Shown here in pieces: positions 23,404 to 31,302 of a DNA stretch of 31,619 nt. Below the pieces are notes generated by a model that saw nothing but the letters and a program-made list of their open reading frames with translations, had not been told where the DNA came from and did not search any database. A program made the translations under genes and the position numbers. The stretch's first letter is position 1. The number at the start of each line of letters is the position of its first letter. Origin of the DNA: an uncultured Clostridia bacterium (GTDB taxonomy: Bacteria > Bacillota > Clostridia > UBA1381); assembly GCA_934454215.1 (NCBI GenBank), contig CAKSGG010000019.1, forward strand, positions 1 to 31,619, given 5' to 3'.

Positions 23404-24591
23404 ATGAATACTGATATTATTAATAAAGTTTTTGAACGCATATATAAATGCGGTAAAGAATTTGACGGAAAAATTCCCGGAGGCACAGCCTCCTATGGCG
23501 GAAAATATTATTTATTTGACGGCGGCGGATGGACAGATTCATTTTTTGTCGGTATGATTTATCTGGCTTATGCCTATACAAAGGACGAAAAATATTTACA
23601 TCTTGCGGATAAGTATCAGAAATTTTTTATGCTCCGCGCAGAAAACAATCCTGTATGGTGCGAAGAAAACAATATAATACCGCTTGATCATGATACCGGA
23701 TTTATTTTTTCGCTTTCTCAGGTAAGAAGATACAGACTTACAGGCGACAGTCGGGCAAAGGAGACCGCATTAAAGGCAGCAGAAATACTTGCCGGACGAT
23801 TTAATGAAAAAGGGCGCTTTATTCGGGCATGGGATACATGGAAATGGGACGATAATCCTAAGTTTATAGAAGAAAAGAAAGGCAAAATGATTATAGATTC
23901 TATGATGAATATCTCTCTGCTGTTTTGGGCAGGCAAAGAAACAGGCAACAGCCGTTTTACCGAAATTGCAGTCTCTCACGCAGACACTGTTTTAAAATAT
24001 ATAGTAAGAGATGATTTTTCAACATTTCATCAGTTTAACTTTAATCCAATAACAGGAGAGCCTAAAGGCGGTTGCACAGGTCAGGGATATTCCGACAACT
24101 CCTGCTGGTCACGAGGGCAGTCGTGGGCTGTTTACGGATTTTCACAAACCTTTTTAAATACCGGCGACAAAAAATACTTGGAAACGGCAAAGCGCTGTGC
24201 ATATTACTTCATAGACCACCTCTGCGGATGCGGCCTTCCCCTTTGGGATTTTTCATGCACCGATAAGCCTTTCAGGCCGTTTGATTCATCAGCGGCATCA
24301 ATAGCGCTTTCCGGTCTTTTGAATATAGACTACTGCATAAACGACAGCCGTATAAAAAACGGAATTAAAACACTTTATAACGCAATAATAAAGTATTGCA
24401 GCGCGCTTGATATTCCGTCATGGCAGCCGATACTGCTTCATGCCTGTGTAGGTCCTGCATATCAAAAGGATAACGATAAGCTCCTGTTAAACCCAAACGT
24501 TGACTGTCCTATAATCTATGCCGACTACTATTTTACCGAAGCTCTTTTAAAAATGCATAACCCCGACAAATATATAGACCTGTTAAAATAA
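23404..24591 (+). CDS. GH88 unsaturated glucuronyl (uronyl) hydrolase
   Basis: A 395-residue cytoplasmic protein with the alpha/alpha-barrel of glycoside hydrolase family 88, which hydrates and thereby releases 4,5-unsaturated uronic acid from lyase-generated oligosaccharides. Recognisable motifs are G-G-W-T-D-S-F-F-V-G (41-50), D-H-D-T-G-F (95-100, catalytic-Asp region), I-D-S-M-M-N (164-169, second essential Asp) and G-C-T-G-Q-G-Y-S-D-N-S-C-W-S-R-G-Q-S-W (223-241), the substrate-binding loop. Length matches the family. GH88 rather than GH105 is favoured by the D-H-D-T-G-F and S-R-G-Q-S-W motifs. Its presence with two heparinase II/III proteins argues that the target glycan is opened by beta-elimination. 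It follows the binding protein on the same strand, after a terminator-like hairpin, with an AAAGGA ribosome binding site 7 nt before the ATG. Both catalytic aspartates are present. Confidence 0.88.
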   Translation: MNTDIINKVFERIYKCGKEFDGKIPGGTASYGGKYYLFDGGGWTDSFFVGMIYLAYAYTKDEKYLHLADKYQKFFMLRAENNPVWCEENNIIPLDHDTGFIFSLSQVRRYRLTGDSRAKETALKAAEILAGRFNEKGRFIRAWDTWKWDDNPKFIEEKKGKMIIDSMMNISLLFWAGKETGNSRFTEIAVSHADTVLKYIVRDDFSTFHQFNFNPITGEPKGGCTGQGYSDNSCWSRGQSWAVYGFSQTFLNTGDKKYLETAKRCAYYFIDHLCGCGLPLWDFSCTDKPFRPFDSSAASIALSGLLNIDYCINDSRIKNGIKTLYNAIIKYCSALDIPSWQPILLHACVGPAYQKDNDKLLLNPNVDCPIIYADYYFTEALLKMHNPDKYIDLLK

Positions 24592-24636
24592 AAAATCGGC
24601 GGCGATGATTGTTTATTTCATCGTCGCCTTGTTTTA
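24590..24636. terminator. Bidirectional terminator between convergent genes
   Basis: A 10-bp stem, GGCGGCGATG (24598-24607) with CATCGTCGCC (24619-24628, one G-T pair), lies between the GH88 stop codon and the permease stop codon. T tracts follow on both strands, the minus-strand one being stronger. It serves both converging transcripts. Confidence 0.85.
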
Positions 24637-25512
24637 TTCTTTAACAGCACCTACCATAACACCGTTTACAAAATATTTCTGCAAAAACGGATAAACTATT
24701 AAAATAGGAATTGTTGAGATCATTACCGTTGAATACTTTATCGTCTCCGATATAGCAAATGCGTCACCTGTATTTGCTCCGCCGTTCATAGCCTCTGTAT
24801 TACTTAAAATCAATATTTCGCGCAGATACAGCTGCAGCGGATATAAATTTCTTTTTCTCAGAAAAATTGATGCCTGAAACCATGAATTCCAGTGCTGAAC
24901 AGAATAGAACAATACCATAACCGCAATTGTGGAAGCGAAAACGGGTATTGCTATTTCAAACAGTATTCTGAAATCATTCGCACCGTCTATTTTCGCCGCT
25001 TCCTCTATGCTCTTTGAAAAGCCCGAAAACGAAGATCGCATAACCATATAGTTCCAGCTGTTTACCGCCACCGGAAGCAAAAGCGCAAGCCGCGTATCAT
25101 ATATTCCGAGATTTTTCACAAGTATGTAAGCAGGTATCATTCCTCCGCTGAAAAACATTGTAAACACAATTCCGAGATTAACGTATTTCTTTATCCACAG
25201 CTGCGGTCTTGACAGCGCATATGCACCAAGTGTTGTAACAAACATATTAATAGCCGTACCGGCACATACGTAAAAAATTGTATTGCCAAATCCCGTTAAT
25301 GTCATTGGGTTTTTAAAAACCTCTGTATATCCTTTCATATTAAATCCCAGAGGATATAGAAGCAATCCGTTGTGCGCCATGAGCTGATTGCTGTCCGACA
25401 CAGATGCAAAAGCGACATACAATATCGGATAAAATGTAATAACAATCATAAAAATCATAAATATTATATTACACAAATCAAAGCATTTGCTTGCAAAAGA
25501 TTCTTTTTTCAT
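24634..25512 (-). CDS. ABC sugar importer permease, LplC/YtcP type
   Basis: A 292-residue integral membrane protein of the carbohydrate-uptake-type 1 family. It has about six hydrophobic segments; the first (C-N-I-I-F-M-I-F-M-I-V-I) is near residues 14-30. The EAA loop that contacts the ATPase is E-E-A-A-K-I-D-G-A-N-D-F-R-I-L-F-E-I-A-I-P (about 172-192), complete. The P-L-G-F-N-M-K-G-Y segment in the N-terminal half is typical of the YtcP/LplC branch that pairs with an LplB partner. It follows that partner gene by 21 bp with a GGAGGGAG ribosome binding site, so it is second in a two-gene operon from the promoter at 26537-26565. It would form the heteromeric channel for the binding protein encoded at 21769-23328. 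Substrate specificity is not readable from the sequence. Confidence 0.88.
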   Translation of the reverse strand: MKKESFASKCFDLCNIIFMIFMIVITFYPILYVAFASVSDSNQLMAHNGLLLYPLGFNMKGYTEVFKNPMTLTGFGNTIFYVCAGTAINMFVTTLGAYALSRPQLWIKKYVNLGIVFTMFFSGGMIPAYILVKNLGIYDTRLALLLPVAVNSWNYMVMRSSFSGFSKSIEEAAKIDGANDFRILFEIAIPVFASTIAVMVLFYSVQHWNSWFQASIFLRKRNLYPLQLYLREILILSNTEAMNGGANTGDAFAISETIKYSTVMISTIPILIVYPFLQKYFVNGVMVGAVKE

Positions 25513-25533
25513 GCTACTTAAGCTCCCTCCGTT

Positions 25534-26487
25534 TTACCACAAGCTCGTTTCGCTTACTTTTCTGCAGATATAGTTTGTCGCAAAAATTATTATAAAATTA
25601 AGCACAGAGTTCAGTAAGCCTATTGCCGTCGAATAACTGTAATCCATATCTATAAGGCCGCGTTTATACACAAAAGACGAAATAACCTCCGCTTTTTCAA
25701 TCGTCATATCATTACATAAAAGAATAACCTTTTCAAAGCTTACGCTGAACACCTTTCCGGTTTTGAGTATCAAAAGCGTAACTATTGTCGGAATAATACC
25801 GGGAAGTGTAACGTGCCATATACGCCCGAATCTGCCTGCACCGTCAATTTCGGCAGCCTCATAAAGTCCCGGATCAATCGCACCAAGCGCCGAAAGATAT
25901 ACTATACTTCCCCAGCCTATTTCCTGCCATATACCGGACGCGACAAAAATTGTTTTAAAATACTTCGGCTGCGCAAGCAGATTGGATCTTTCACCGCCGA
26001 AAAAAGCTATAATATCATTAACTATTCCGTCACGCCCCAAAAAAATCTGCAGCAAGCCGCAAACAACAACAAGGGAAATAAAATGCGGTATATAAGTTAT
26101 GGTCTGACAGTTTTTTTTAAACCTTGAATTTTTAAGCTCATTAAGTAATATTGCAAAAATCAGCGGTGCCGGGAATCCGAACACCAAATCTGCCAGCCCC
26201 AAAACTATCGTATTTCCGAATATTCTGTTAAAGTAAGGTCCGGATATAAAATCCTTAAAATGATGAAATCCGAATTCACTCGCCCACGGGCTTTTAAATA
26301 TGCCCAGTCCGGGTGAGTAATCCTTAAAAGCTATAATTGCTCCGTACATCGGTACATAACAAAAAACAATATAAAATATTACAAGCGGCAAAATCATCAA
26401 ATACAAAAGCGGATTTCTTACAACATCTCTTATAAACGGGTTGCTTGAATTACGCATATTCAACGCTTTAAAATTTTCAGTCTTCAT
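25534..26487 (-). CDS. ABC sugar importer permease, LplB type
   Basis: A 317-residue membrane protein of the LplB/PotB-like permease family. The N-terminal region has the first membrane segment with Y-L-M-I-L-P-L-V-I-F-Y-I-V-F-C-Y-V-P-M-Y-G (about 30-50), followed by the typical I-I-A-F-K-D-Y. The cytoplasmic EAA loop is Y-E-A-A-E-I-D-G-A-G-R-F-G-R-I-W-H-V-T-L-P (about 208-228), intact. It is first in a two-gene operon with the LplC-type partner. The ribosome binding site is AAAGGA just upstream of the ATG. Transcription starts from an island-type promoter (TTGATG-17-TATAAT) with a box 24 bp upstream. There is no ATPase gene beside it. Import of oligosaccharides released by the surface lyase is the inferred role. 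Confidence 0.88.
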   Translation of the reverse strand: MKTENFKALNMRNSSNPFIRDVVRNPLLYLMILPLVIFYIVFCYVPMYGAIIAFKDYSPGLGIFKSPWASEFGFHHFKDFISGPYFNRIFGNTIVLGLADLVFGFPAPLIFAILLNELKNSRFKKNCQTITYIPHFISLVVVCGLLQIFLGRDGIVNDIIAFFGGERSNLLAQPKYFKTIFVASGIWQEIGWGSIVYLSALGAIDPGLYEAAEIDGAGRFGRIWHVTLPGIIPTIVTLLILKTGKVFSVSFEKVILLCNDMTIEKAEVISSFVYKRGLIDMDYSYSTAIGLLNSVLNFIIIFATNYICRKVSETSLW

Positions 26488-26536
26488 ACTTTACGCATTC
26501 CTTTCAACGCAATTACATCATATTTTATCTGATTAT

Positions 26537-26565
26537 ATTATAATTCATTTACAAAAAAACATCAA
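26537..26565 (-). promoter_or_regulatory. Promoter of the permease operon
   Basis: Minus-strand TTGATG (26560-26565), 17-bp spacer, perfect TATAAT (26537-26542), about 50 bp before the LplB-type start. The -35 is again weak in its second half. Confidence 0.72.
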
Positions 26566-26569
26566 TAGA

Positions 26570-26600
26570 TAAAAAGACTGATATTTTCTCAAAAACTACA
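26570..26600 (-). promoter_or_regulatory. Operator-like box at the permease promoter
   Basis: TGTAGTTTTTG (26590-26600) ends exactly 24 bp before the -35, the same place as the distal box in the other boxed promoters. A weaker CAGTCTTTTTA occupies the proximal position (26570-26580). The distal box is also the T-rich tail of the terminator of the AraC gene, so one sequence may serve two purposes. Confidence 0.5.
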
Positions 26601-26635
26601 AAACGGCTGAAAACGTTATGTTTTCAGCCGTTTTG
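26590..26635 (-). terminator. Strong terminator of the AraC-type regulator gene
   Basis: A perfect 16-bp stem, CAAAACGGCTGAAAAC (26599-26614) with GTTTTCAGCCGTTTTG (26620-26635) and a 5-nt loop, lies 3 nt after the regulator's stop codon. It is followed on the minus strand by TAGTTTTTG. It isolates the regulator from the permease operon read in the same direction. Confidence 0.85.
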
Positions 26636-26638
26636 CAT

Positions 26639-28930
26639 CTATCTTGAACTTCTCTCAAGCCATTTTGTAGGTGACACTCCCTCAAATTTCAGAAATGTTC
26701 TGTTAAAGGTTGCCGTATTGCTGTATCCAACTCTGTTTGCAATTTGTTCAACAGTCAGTGTTCTGTCACCCAGTAAAAGCTCCTTAGCTTTCGCAAGTCT
26801 TATATTATGGATATAATAAAGCAGTCTTTCACCCGTTACATCCTTAAATATTTTAGACAAATAATTCGGTGTTATCCCATTACTTTCAGCCAGCTGCGCA
26901 ACTCCAAGCGCCACATCATCATAATTTTCATTTATATATTCTATCACATGACGAATAATAATATTCTGAGATGAATCCTTTATATCATTTACATTTTCGC
27001 AAAGTATCTCGAGTATATCGCTAATCTGACTCCTGATTTCCTCAATTGTACTGCAGCCTATAATATTATCAACAATAAGACGCATTTGCCCCCTTTTATC
27101 CGGAATTCTCATCTCGTCTATTGCTTTGTAAAGTGTTCCCATAATATCAAAAACCAAAAGCTTAATACATTTTATACTGTTGTATTCATCTATATTCTTT
27201 GATATTACATCTTCGGCTATTTTTTGAGATTGCGGGAAATCCCCCGCAAGAATACTGTTAATAAGCTGCTGCTCATCTTTTATGGAATACTGATATTCGT
27301 ATGTTCCGCTGTCGGTCACTTCAGTATATTCAATTATACTGTCCTGACCTTTTATAAGCCTGTATTCAAGTGCTGTCAGACTGTCCTTAAGACACAAATT
27401 CAATCCGCTGTAGTCTTTATGAGGAGCGCTTATTGCAGCGGTAAATTTAAAATCGAAATTTTGGTATATCGCATCCTTTGCCTGTTCACACAGCTTTCGT
27501 GTTTGCTCAAGCATTGTTTTTTCATCTTTGCCATCCTCAAAATTTAAAAGAAGCAGCATCATATTGTCTATATCAACCATATACCCGACGCCGATCTTTT
27601 GAGCAAGCTCACAGACAATATTTTCAATTATAACCGCCGACAAGGATATCTGTTCCTGCTGGGAAATACCTTCCTCACTAAATAAATTCGATATGTCCTC
27701 CAGATAAAATAATACCGACACATATTTATCACCGATAAAATATATTCCGTAATCCTCAAGCATTTTACCCTCAGGTATTGCATATGCCGTACCGTTTTTT
27801 ACAAGCTTTGAGAGAATGTTGTTTCTTATCAGTGAATTTTGTTTTGTGAGCTGCTTTTGTATATCGGTGTTAGCTGTAAGTATATCCTTTATCGAATCAT
27901 AAATATACGTATATTCATCGCTGAATTCCGTGCTGTTTTTCGGCAGCTCGTTTAATATAGAATATATAGGTCCGTAGTTCCTTTTTACAAAAAATAAAAT
28001 CAGAGCTATACCCAGACAAATACATAGAATTAACGTTACAAAAACGCCTGTTATCTGTTTGTACAGATTAAAGAAATACTCACCTTTAGGCAATGCATAG
28101 CAAATGATAAAATCGTCAAAAGCCGTTTCGTCTTTAAAGCAAATATATTTTTTATCGCCTATTTTCAGCAGCCTGTCATTCTTTTTATCAAAAGAAACAC
28201 TCTCTCCTGCTGAAGCCTTTGAAGAAAAGCCATAGACTATTTTGTTATTCTTTACAAGAAAAAAATCTGCGTTCTCCGTCTGCAAAAACGGGCCTACCGT
28301 CTGATTGACGGTTTGCATATTAAGTCTGATAACCAAATTGAAATATTTTTTATCATCAGAATAGCTTATACTGTTTATATAAAACAGTTCGCCCGAGCTA
28401 CCCATCGGCAAAACAATAAACTCACCTTCATAACGGCTCTCAAATATGTTTTTCCACTCATCAAAATCCCCGCTGTATCCATCCGCTTTATATGTTAAAT
28501 AAAACATATTAATATCACTGTACGTTTCCGATGAAACAATCCAATTCTGATCCGGCACAAATATTGCCACACCATCCACACTGTTGCTGTAATCTTTATA
28601 CGATTCAAGGTATCCCTTTATTACCTTTTTATCATAATTGCTGCCGGGATTGTTGATTATTCGATATATTTCATTATTGTCAATTGTTTTATTTAAAATT
28701 GTATAGCAACTTTGCTGCCATGCATTAAGCTCATTGCGCCCCCACTTCAAAACCGTTTCTCCAGATACAAAGGCTTGCCTGCGTATTAGATTTATGTTGC
28801 TTGAGAACACAAATAAAGAAACTATTAAAGGAATAAACAGTATAAGTAAATATGTATGTATCCATTTCTTTTTTATGCCCTTCGGAATTAAATTTTTCAC
28901 GTTCATCACCGCACCGCGTATTATATTCAT
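26639..28930 (-). CDS. Membrane-anchored AraC-family transcriptional regulator
   Basis: A 763-residue one-component regulator. TM1 is at about 27-43 (Y-L-L-I-L-F-I-P-L-I-V-S-L-F-V-F). An extracellular region of about 250 residues follows, with features of a Cache-like sensor (V-D-G-V-A-I-F-V-P-D-Q-N-W-I-V-S-S). TM2 is at about 292-315, then a cytoplasmic linker, and the C-terminal AraC double helix-turn-helix occupies about 660-760 (V-A-Q-L-A-E-S-N-G-I-T-P-N-Y-L-S-K-I-F-K; I-A-N-R-V-G-Y-S-N-T-A-T-F-N-R-T-F). Such proteins sense an outside ligand and regulate neighbouring glycan operons, replacing the usual two-component pair. The gene sits next to the permeases and ends in a strong terminator. 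The ATG at 28930 is preceded by GGTGAG; an ATG at codon 9 lacks a site. It is the obvious candidate to bind the boxes at the four island promoters, though binding is inference. Confidence 0.88.
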   Translation of the reverse strand: MNIIRGAVMNVKNLIPKGIKKKWIHTYLLILFIPLIVSLFVFSSNINLIRRQAFVSGETVLKWGRNELNAWQQSCYTILNKTIDNNEIYRIINNPGSNYDKKVIKGYLESYKDYSNSVDGVAIFVPDQNWIVSSETYSDINMFYLTYKADGYSGDFDEWKNIFESRYEGEFIVLPMGSSGELFYINSISYSDDKKYFNLVIRLNMQTVNQTVGPFLQTENADFFLVKNNKIVYGFSSKASAGESVSFDKKNDRLLKIGDKKYICFKDETAFDDFIICYALPKGEYFFNLYKQITGVFVTLILCICLGIALILFFVKRNYGPIYSILNELPKNSTEFSDEYTYIYDSIKDILTANTDIQKQLTKQNSLIRNNILSKLVKNGTAYAIPEGKMLEDYGIYFIGDKYVSVLFYLEDISNLFSEEGISQQEQISLSAVIIENIVCELAQKIGVGYMVDIDNMMLLLLNFEDGKDEKTMLEQTRKLCEQAKDAIYQNFDFKFTAAISAPHKDYSGLNLCLKDSLTALEYRLIKGQDSIIEYTEVTDSGTYEYQYSIKDEQQLINSILAGDFPQSQKIAEDVISKNIDEYNSIKCIKLLVFDIMGTLYKAIDEMRIPDKRGQMRLIVDNIIGCSTIEEIRSQISDILEILCENVNDIKDSSQNIIIRHVIEYINENYDDVALGVAQLAESNGITPNYLSKIFKDVTGERLLYYIHNIRLAKAKELLLGDRTLTVEQIANRVGYSNTATFNRTFLKFEGVSPTKWLERSSR

Positions 28931-28977
28931 TTAAGCTCACCCAACATATTATTAAAAACATATAATCAATTCAATAT

Positions 28978-29006
28978 ATTTTATCATAAAATAATTATGT
29001 TGTCAA
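28978..29006 (-). promoter_or_regulatory. Promoter of the AraC-type regulator gene
   Basis: Minus-strand TTGACA (29001-29006), 17-bp spacer, TAAAAT (28978-28983), leaving a leader of about 40 nt. The -35 is a full consensus and no TGTWG box precedes it, unlike the four island promoters, so this gene is probably expressed constitutively. Confidence 0.72.
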
Positions 29007-29014
29007 GCATTATA

Positions 29015-30847
29015 CTACTTGCGTTTGTACTCCTGCAGGTTGACAGCATATTCCGCCGCCTGTTTCAATTTCATCAGTTCATTATCACTTACACTCTGCG
29101 GTCTGAAAGTATTATTCATTATTGAATTTCCCGTAAGTGATATATACCAAACTGCCGCCGCAAGATAGCGACCCTTATCTTCAGTCAAATGACTGTAACC
29201 ATCCCTGTAAATTTGCTCCTCCGTAAATCCCAAAACATTTTGAGCGTACTGCACCGCTTCTCCGCACGGAAGAATATCTGCTTTGATTTTTTCGGCAGCC
29301 GTTTTATATGCCGCTTTAACATCCGCAAACATCGCATTTCTTGCATCCGGAGCAGCTCCCGTATAACCCAATCTGTCTATAGCACGTTGATTTTGATATG
29401 CCCATGTCTGGTGAATTATTTGCTCTGCATGAGGAACCATATTCTTAACATATTCCGATAAATTTGTTAAATAAGGCTTTTCCTCCGTCCAGTATGTTGA
29501 AAAATCATTACTTTCATGACTGCCCTGCTGGAACGATATATAATCCCAGTTTTCTTTTGCAAGAGCCTCCTGCATTGATACTGTACCGGCTGACACTCCG
29601 TTTAGCTGCGACGCATATACTTTTGCGCCGCTTTGCGCATTTTCCCAGTGAGTTTGAAGTGTACATCCTCCTATATGAAGATTAAGTATATTTATGTCAA
29701 CACCATCAGCGGCAGCTATGTCGTGGACCATGGTTGATGCGTCAATTGAATAACTGTTTCCGATTGAAAGCATTTTAATAGATCCGACAAATTTACCGTC
29801 AAACAAAATTTCCTTTGCTGTCATAGCAGGTTTTAACTGCTCATTTAACACAAATATTTTCAAATTCATTCCTTCTCCGCTGTCAACACCTTCAAGCGAA
29901 ACTCCGTTTTCCTTACTTAATTCAACAGTGCTTTTTGCAGGAATAACTATTTCTTTAAGTCCGGCATTTTTTAAAATTCCTTTTTCATCAAAAGCTGCAA
30001 GAATACATCTGAGCGTGCTTGTGTTTTTTCTTGCCGTGCTCATTATCTTACCCGTCAAGTAAAAAGTGCTCTTTTCAAAGTCGCTTTTTGTTCCAAAAAT
30101 CTCATTGCCGCTGCCGTCAATAACCTTTAAATCAGCGTCAAATATTGTCATAGGATTTTCATTGAAATCATCGGGAAACTCCTCCCAAACACGAAGATAT
30201 TCAATGTATCCCTTATATAAAATATTTTGATAGCTTCCGAAAAGAGCATTAAAGCTTAAATCATTAACTTCCGCCGGATAATCGGTCCATTGACCGGTAA
30301 TAAACTGTTCTGTTCCCATCACCTGATATGAAAGACGCAAATGTCTGTTTCCGTCACATTCCAAAACGTATGAGGTGTCTTTATATGCAACCGTATCTCT
30401 GTTGCATGGCAGTTCCGCTCTCATGCTGCTGTTTATACCGAAAAATATATTATTTGAACCGTACATTATATACTGCTCATCATCTTTGTTCCCGAAAATC
30501 GTTTCACAATTGTACGTCGTACCCGATTCCATTTTTCCTTTCCACTCTACTCTCCAGTTTTTGTTATCATCAAGAATAACCGGCTTGTCCAAATTAAAAA
30601 AAGAGCGGTTATAGAGCCGGGCTTGATTATTTGAAAATGTTGGTGAAACCTTTCCGTCCAAAAAAGCATTATTTCTCCCTGTTGTTTCACTGAAATATTT
30701 TTGCCCCGACTCATCAATTAAAAAATGTTCTTTATTAAAAATCCACTCATAATACCCATCAGAATATTCGGCTCCGTTAGCCGTTCCGACAATTAAAACT
30801 ATCATATTAATAATAACCGCCCAAAACAAAGCAAGCTTTTTACTCAT
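29015..30847 (-). CDS. Secreted LamG-like/DUF4886 (SGNH-type) protein
   Basis: A 610-residue protein from the ATG at 30847. A longer in-frame reading begins at 30946 but spans the promoter (30882-30910), so it is rejected. Signal peptide M-S-K-K-L-A-L-F-W... with cleavage near T-A-N-G-A. Next is a concanavalin-A/LamG-like domain (about residues 30-215), then a beta module (about 230-340) resembling the C-terminus of the protein at 3026-6478 (D-G-S-G-N-E-I, later K-I-F-V-L-N-E). The C-terminal half (about 350-610) is a DUF4886 domain of SGNH type: S-I-G-N-S-Y-S (nucleophile Ser region), H-I-G-G-C, S-F-Q-Q-G-S-H and D-G-Y-S-H-L (Asp-x-x-His). SGNH enzymes usually cleave esters; here a secreted glycan esterase is inferred, not shown. 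It has a boxed island promoter, so is probably in the regulon. No terminator was seen between it and the regulator gene. Confidence 0.82.
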   Translation of the reverse strand: MSKKLALFWAVIINMIVLIVGTANGAEYSDGYYEWIFNKEHFLIDESGQKYFSETTGRNNAFLDGKVSPTFSNNQARLYNRSFFNLDKPVILDDNKNWRVEWKGKMESGTTYNCETIFGNKDDEQYIMYGSNNIFFGINSSMRAELPCNRDTVAYKDTSYVLECDGNRHLRLSYQVMGTEQFITGQWTDYPAEVNDLSFNALFGSYQNILYKGYIEYLRVWEEFPDDFNENPMTIFDADLKVIDGSGNEIFGTKSDFEKSTFYLTGKIMSTARKNTSTLRCILAAFDEKGILKNAGLKEIVIPAKSTVELSKENGVSLEGVDSGEGMNLKIFVLNEQLKPAMTAKEILFDGKFVGSIKMLSIGNSYSIDASTMVHDIAAADGVDINILNLHIGGCTLQTHWENAQSGAKVYASQLNGVSAGTVSMQEALAKENWDYISFQQGSHESNDFSTYWTEEKPYLTNLSEYVKNMVPHAEQIIHQTWAYQNQRAIDRLGYTGAAPDARNAMFADVKAAYKTAAEKIKADILPCGEAVQYAQNVLGFTEEQIYRDGYSHLTEDKGRYLAAAVWYISLTGNSIMNNTFRPQSVSDNELMKLKQAAEYAVNLQEYKRK

Positions 30848-30854
30848 GAGTAAA

Positions 30855-30860
30855 ACCCCC
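30855..30860 (-). promoter_or_regulatory. Ribosome binding site of the DUF4886 gene
   Basis: GGGGGT on the minus strand, 7 nt before the ATG at 30847. With the promoter lying inside the longer reading, it fixes the start there. Confidence 0.5.
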
Positions 30861-30881
30861 GAAAATTTATTTATATACAAT

Positions 30882-30910
30882 ATTATACACTCATATGAAA
30901 CAAATTTCAA
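30882..30910 (-). promoter_or_regulatory. Promoter of the DUF4886 gene
   Basis: Minus-strand TTGAAA (30905-30910), 17-bp spacer, perfect TATAAT (30882-30887), about 35 bp before the ATG. Confidence 0.75.
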
Positions 30911-30914
30911 TATA

Positions 30915-30945
30915 CAAAAAGAAATAAATATTATCAAAAACAACA
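30915..30945 (-). promoter_or_regulatory. Operator-like boxes at the DUF4886 promoter
   Basis: TGTTGTTTTTG (30935-30945) ends 24 bp before the -35. A weaker ATTTCTTTTTG (30915-30925) starts 20 bp closer, followed by TATATTG as at the main operon. The arrangement equals that of the other three promoters, with a T-rich version of the box as at the permease promoter. Confidence 0.5.
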
Positions 30946-31063
30946 CTGAGTCTTAGTTTATCGAGAATAAAAACAATTAACGGTTCCTATATAATTACGG
31001 CATATTATTAAAACTCAAATCAGATGTTAAAAGCAGATTTATAGACTGATTTGGGGAAATTCA

Positions 31064-31111
31064 ACAAAAAAGACAATCCCTCATCCAAAGCTTACACAAA
31101 ATGAGGGATTG
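31064..31111 (-). terminator. Terminator facing the glycan island
   Basis: A perfect 11-bp stem, CAATCCCTCAT (31074-31084) with ATGAGGGATTG (31101-31111), is followed on the minus strand by TCTTTTTTG. It would stop leftward transcription entering the island from the mobile element; no intact leftward gene feeds it within the window. Confidence 0.8.
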
Positions 31112-31302
31112 CCTCAACTTTTATTATAACACTTTTTCGCGTCTTACGTTATTCCTTTGAAACAGCAATTGATGTTTTGCGGCAAAGGTTTGACTGCAAT
31201 CTGTCTAATGCTTCACCAAAACGGAAAGATGCAAGTAAAGCTAAAAGCCCACTATTACTATATTTTATAAAAAACAAAAGATGTATGATATGAGCAAATT
31301 TA

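Noticed and set aside
26599..26635. TGAAAACGTTAT resembling a CcpA cre site
   Set aside because: It is the inner part and loop of a perfect 16-bp terminator hairpin, and its 3' half does not fit the cre consensus.
28946..28974. Alternative promoter TTGAAT-17-TAATAT for the AraC-type gene
   Set aside because: Its predicted start would fall within the ribosome binding site of the gene; TTGACA-17-TAAAAT further upstream fits better.
31140..31290. Open frames on both strands between the two right-hand terminators
   Set aside because: Neither has a start codon with a ribosome binding site and no family is recognisable; a decayed gene end cannot be excluded.
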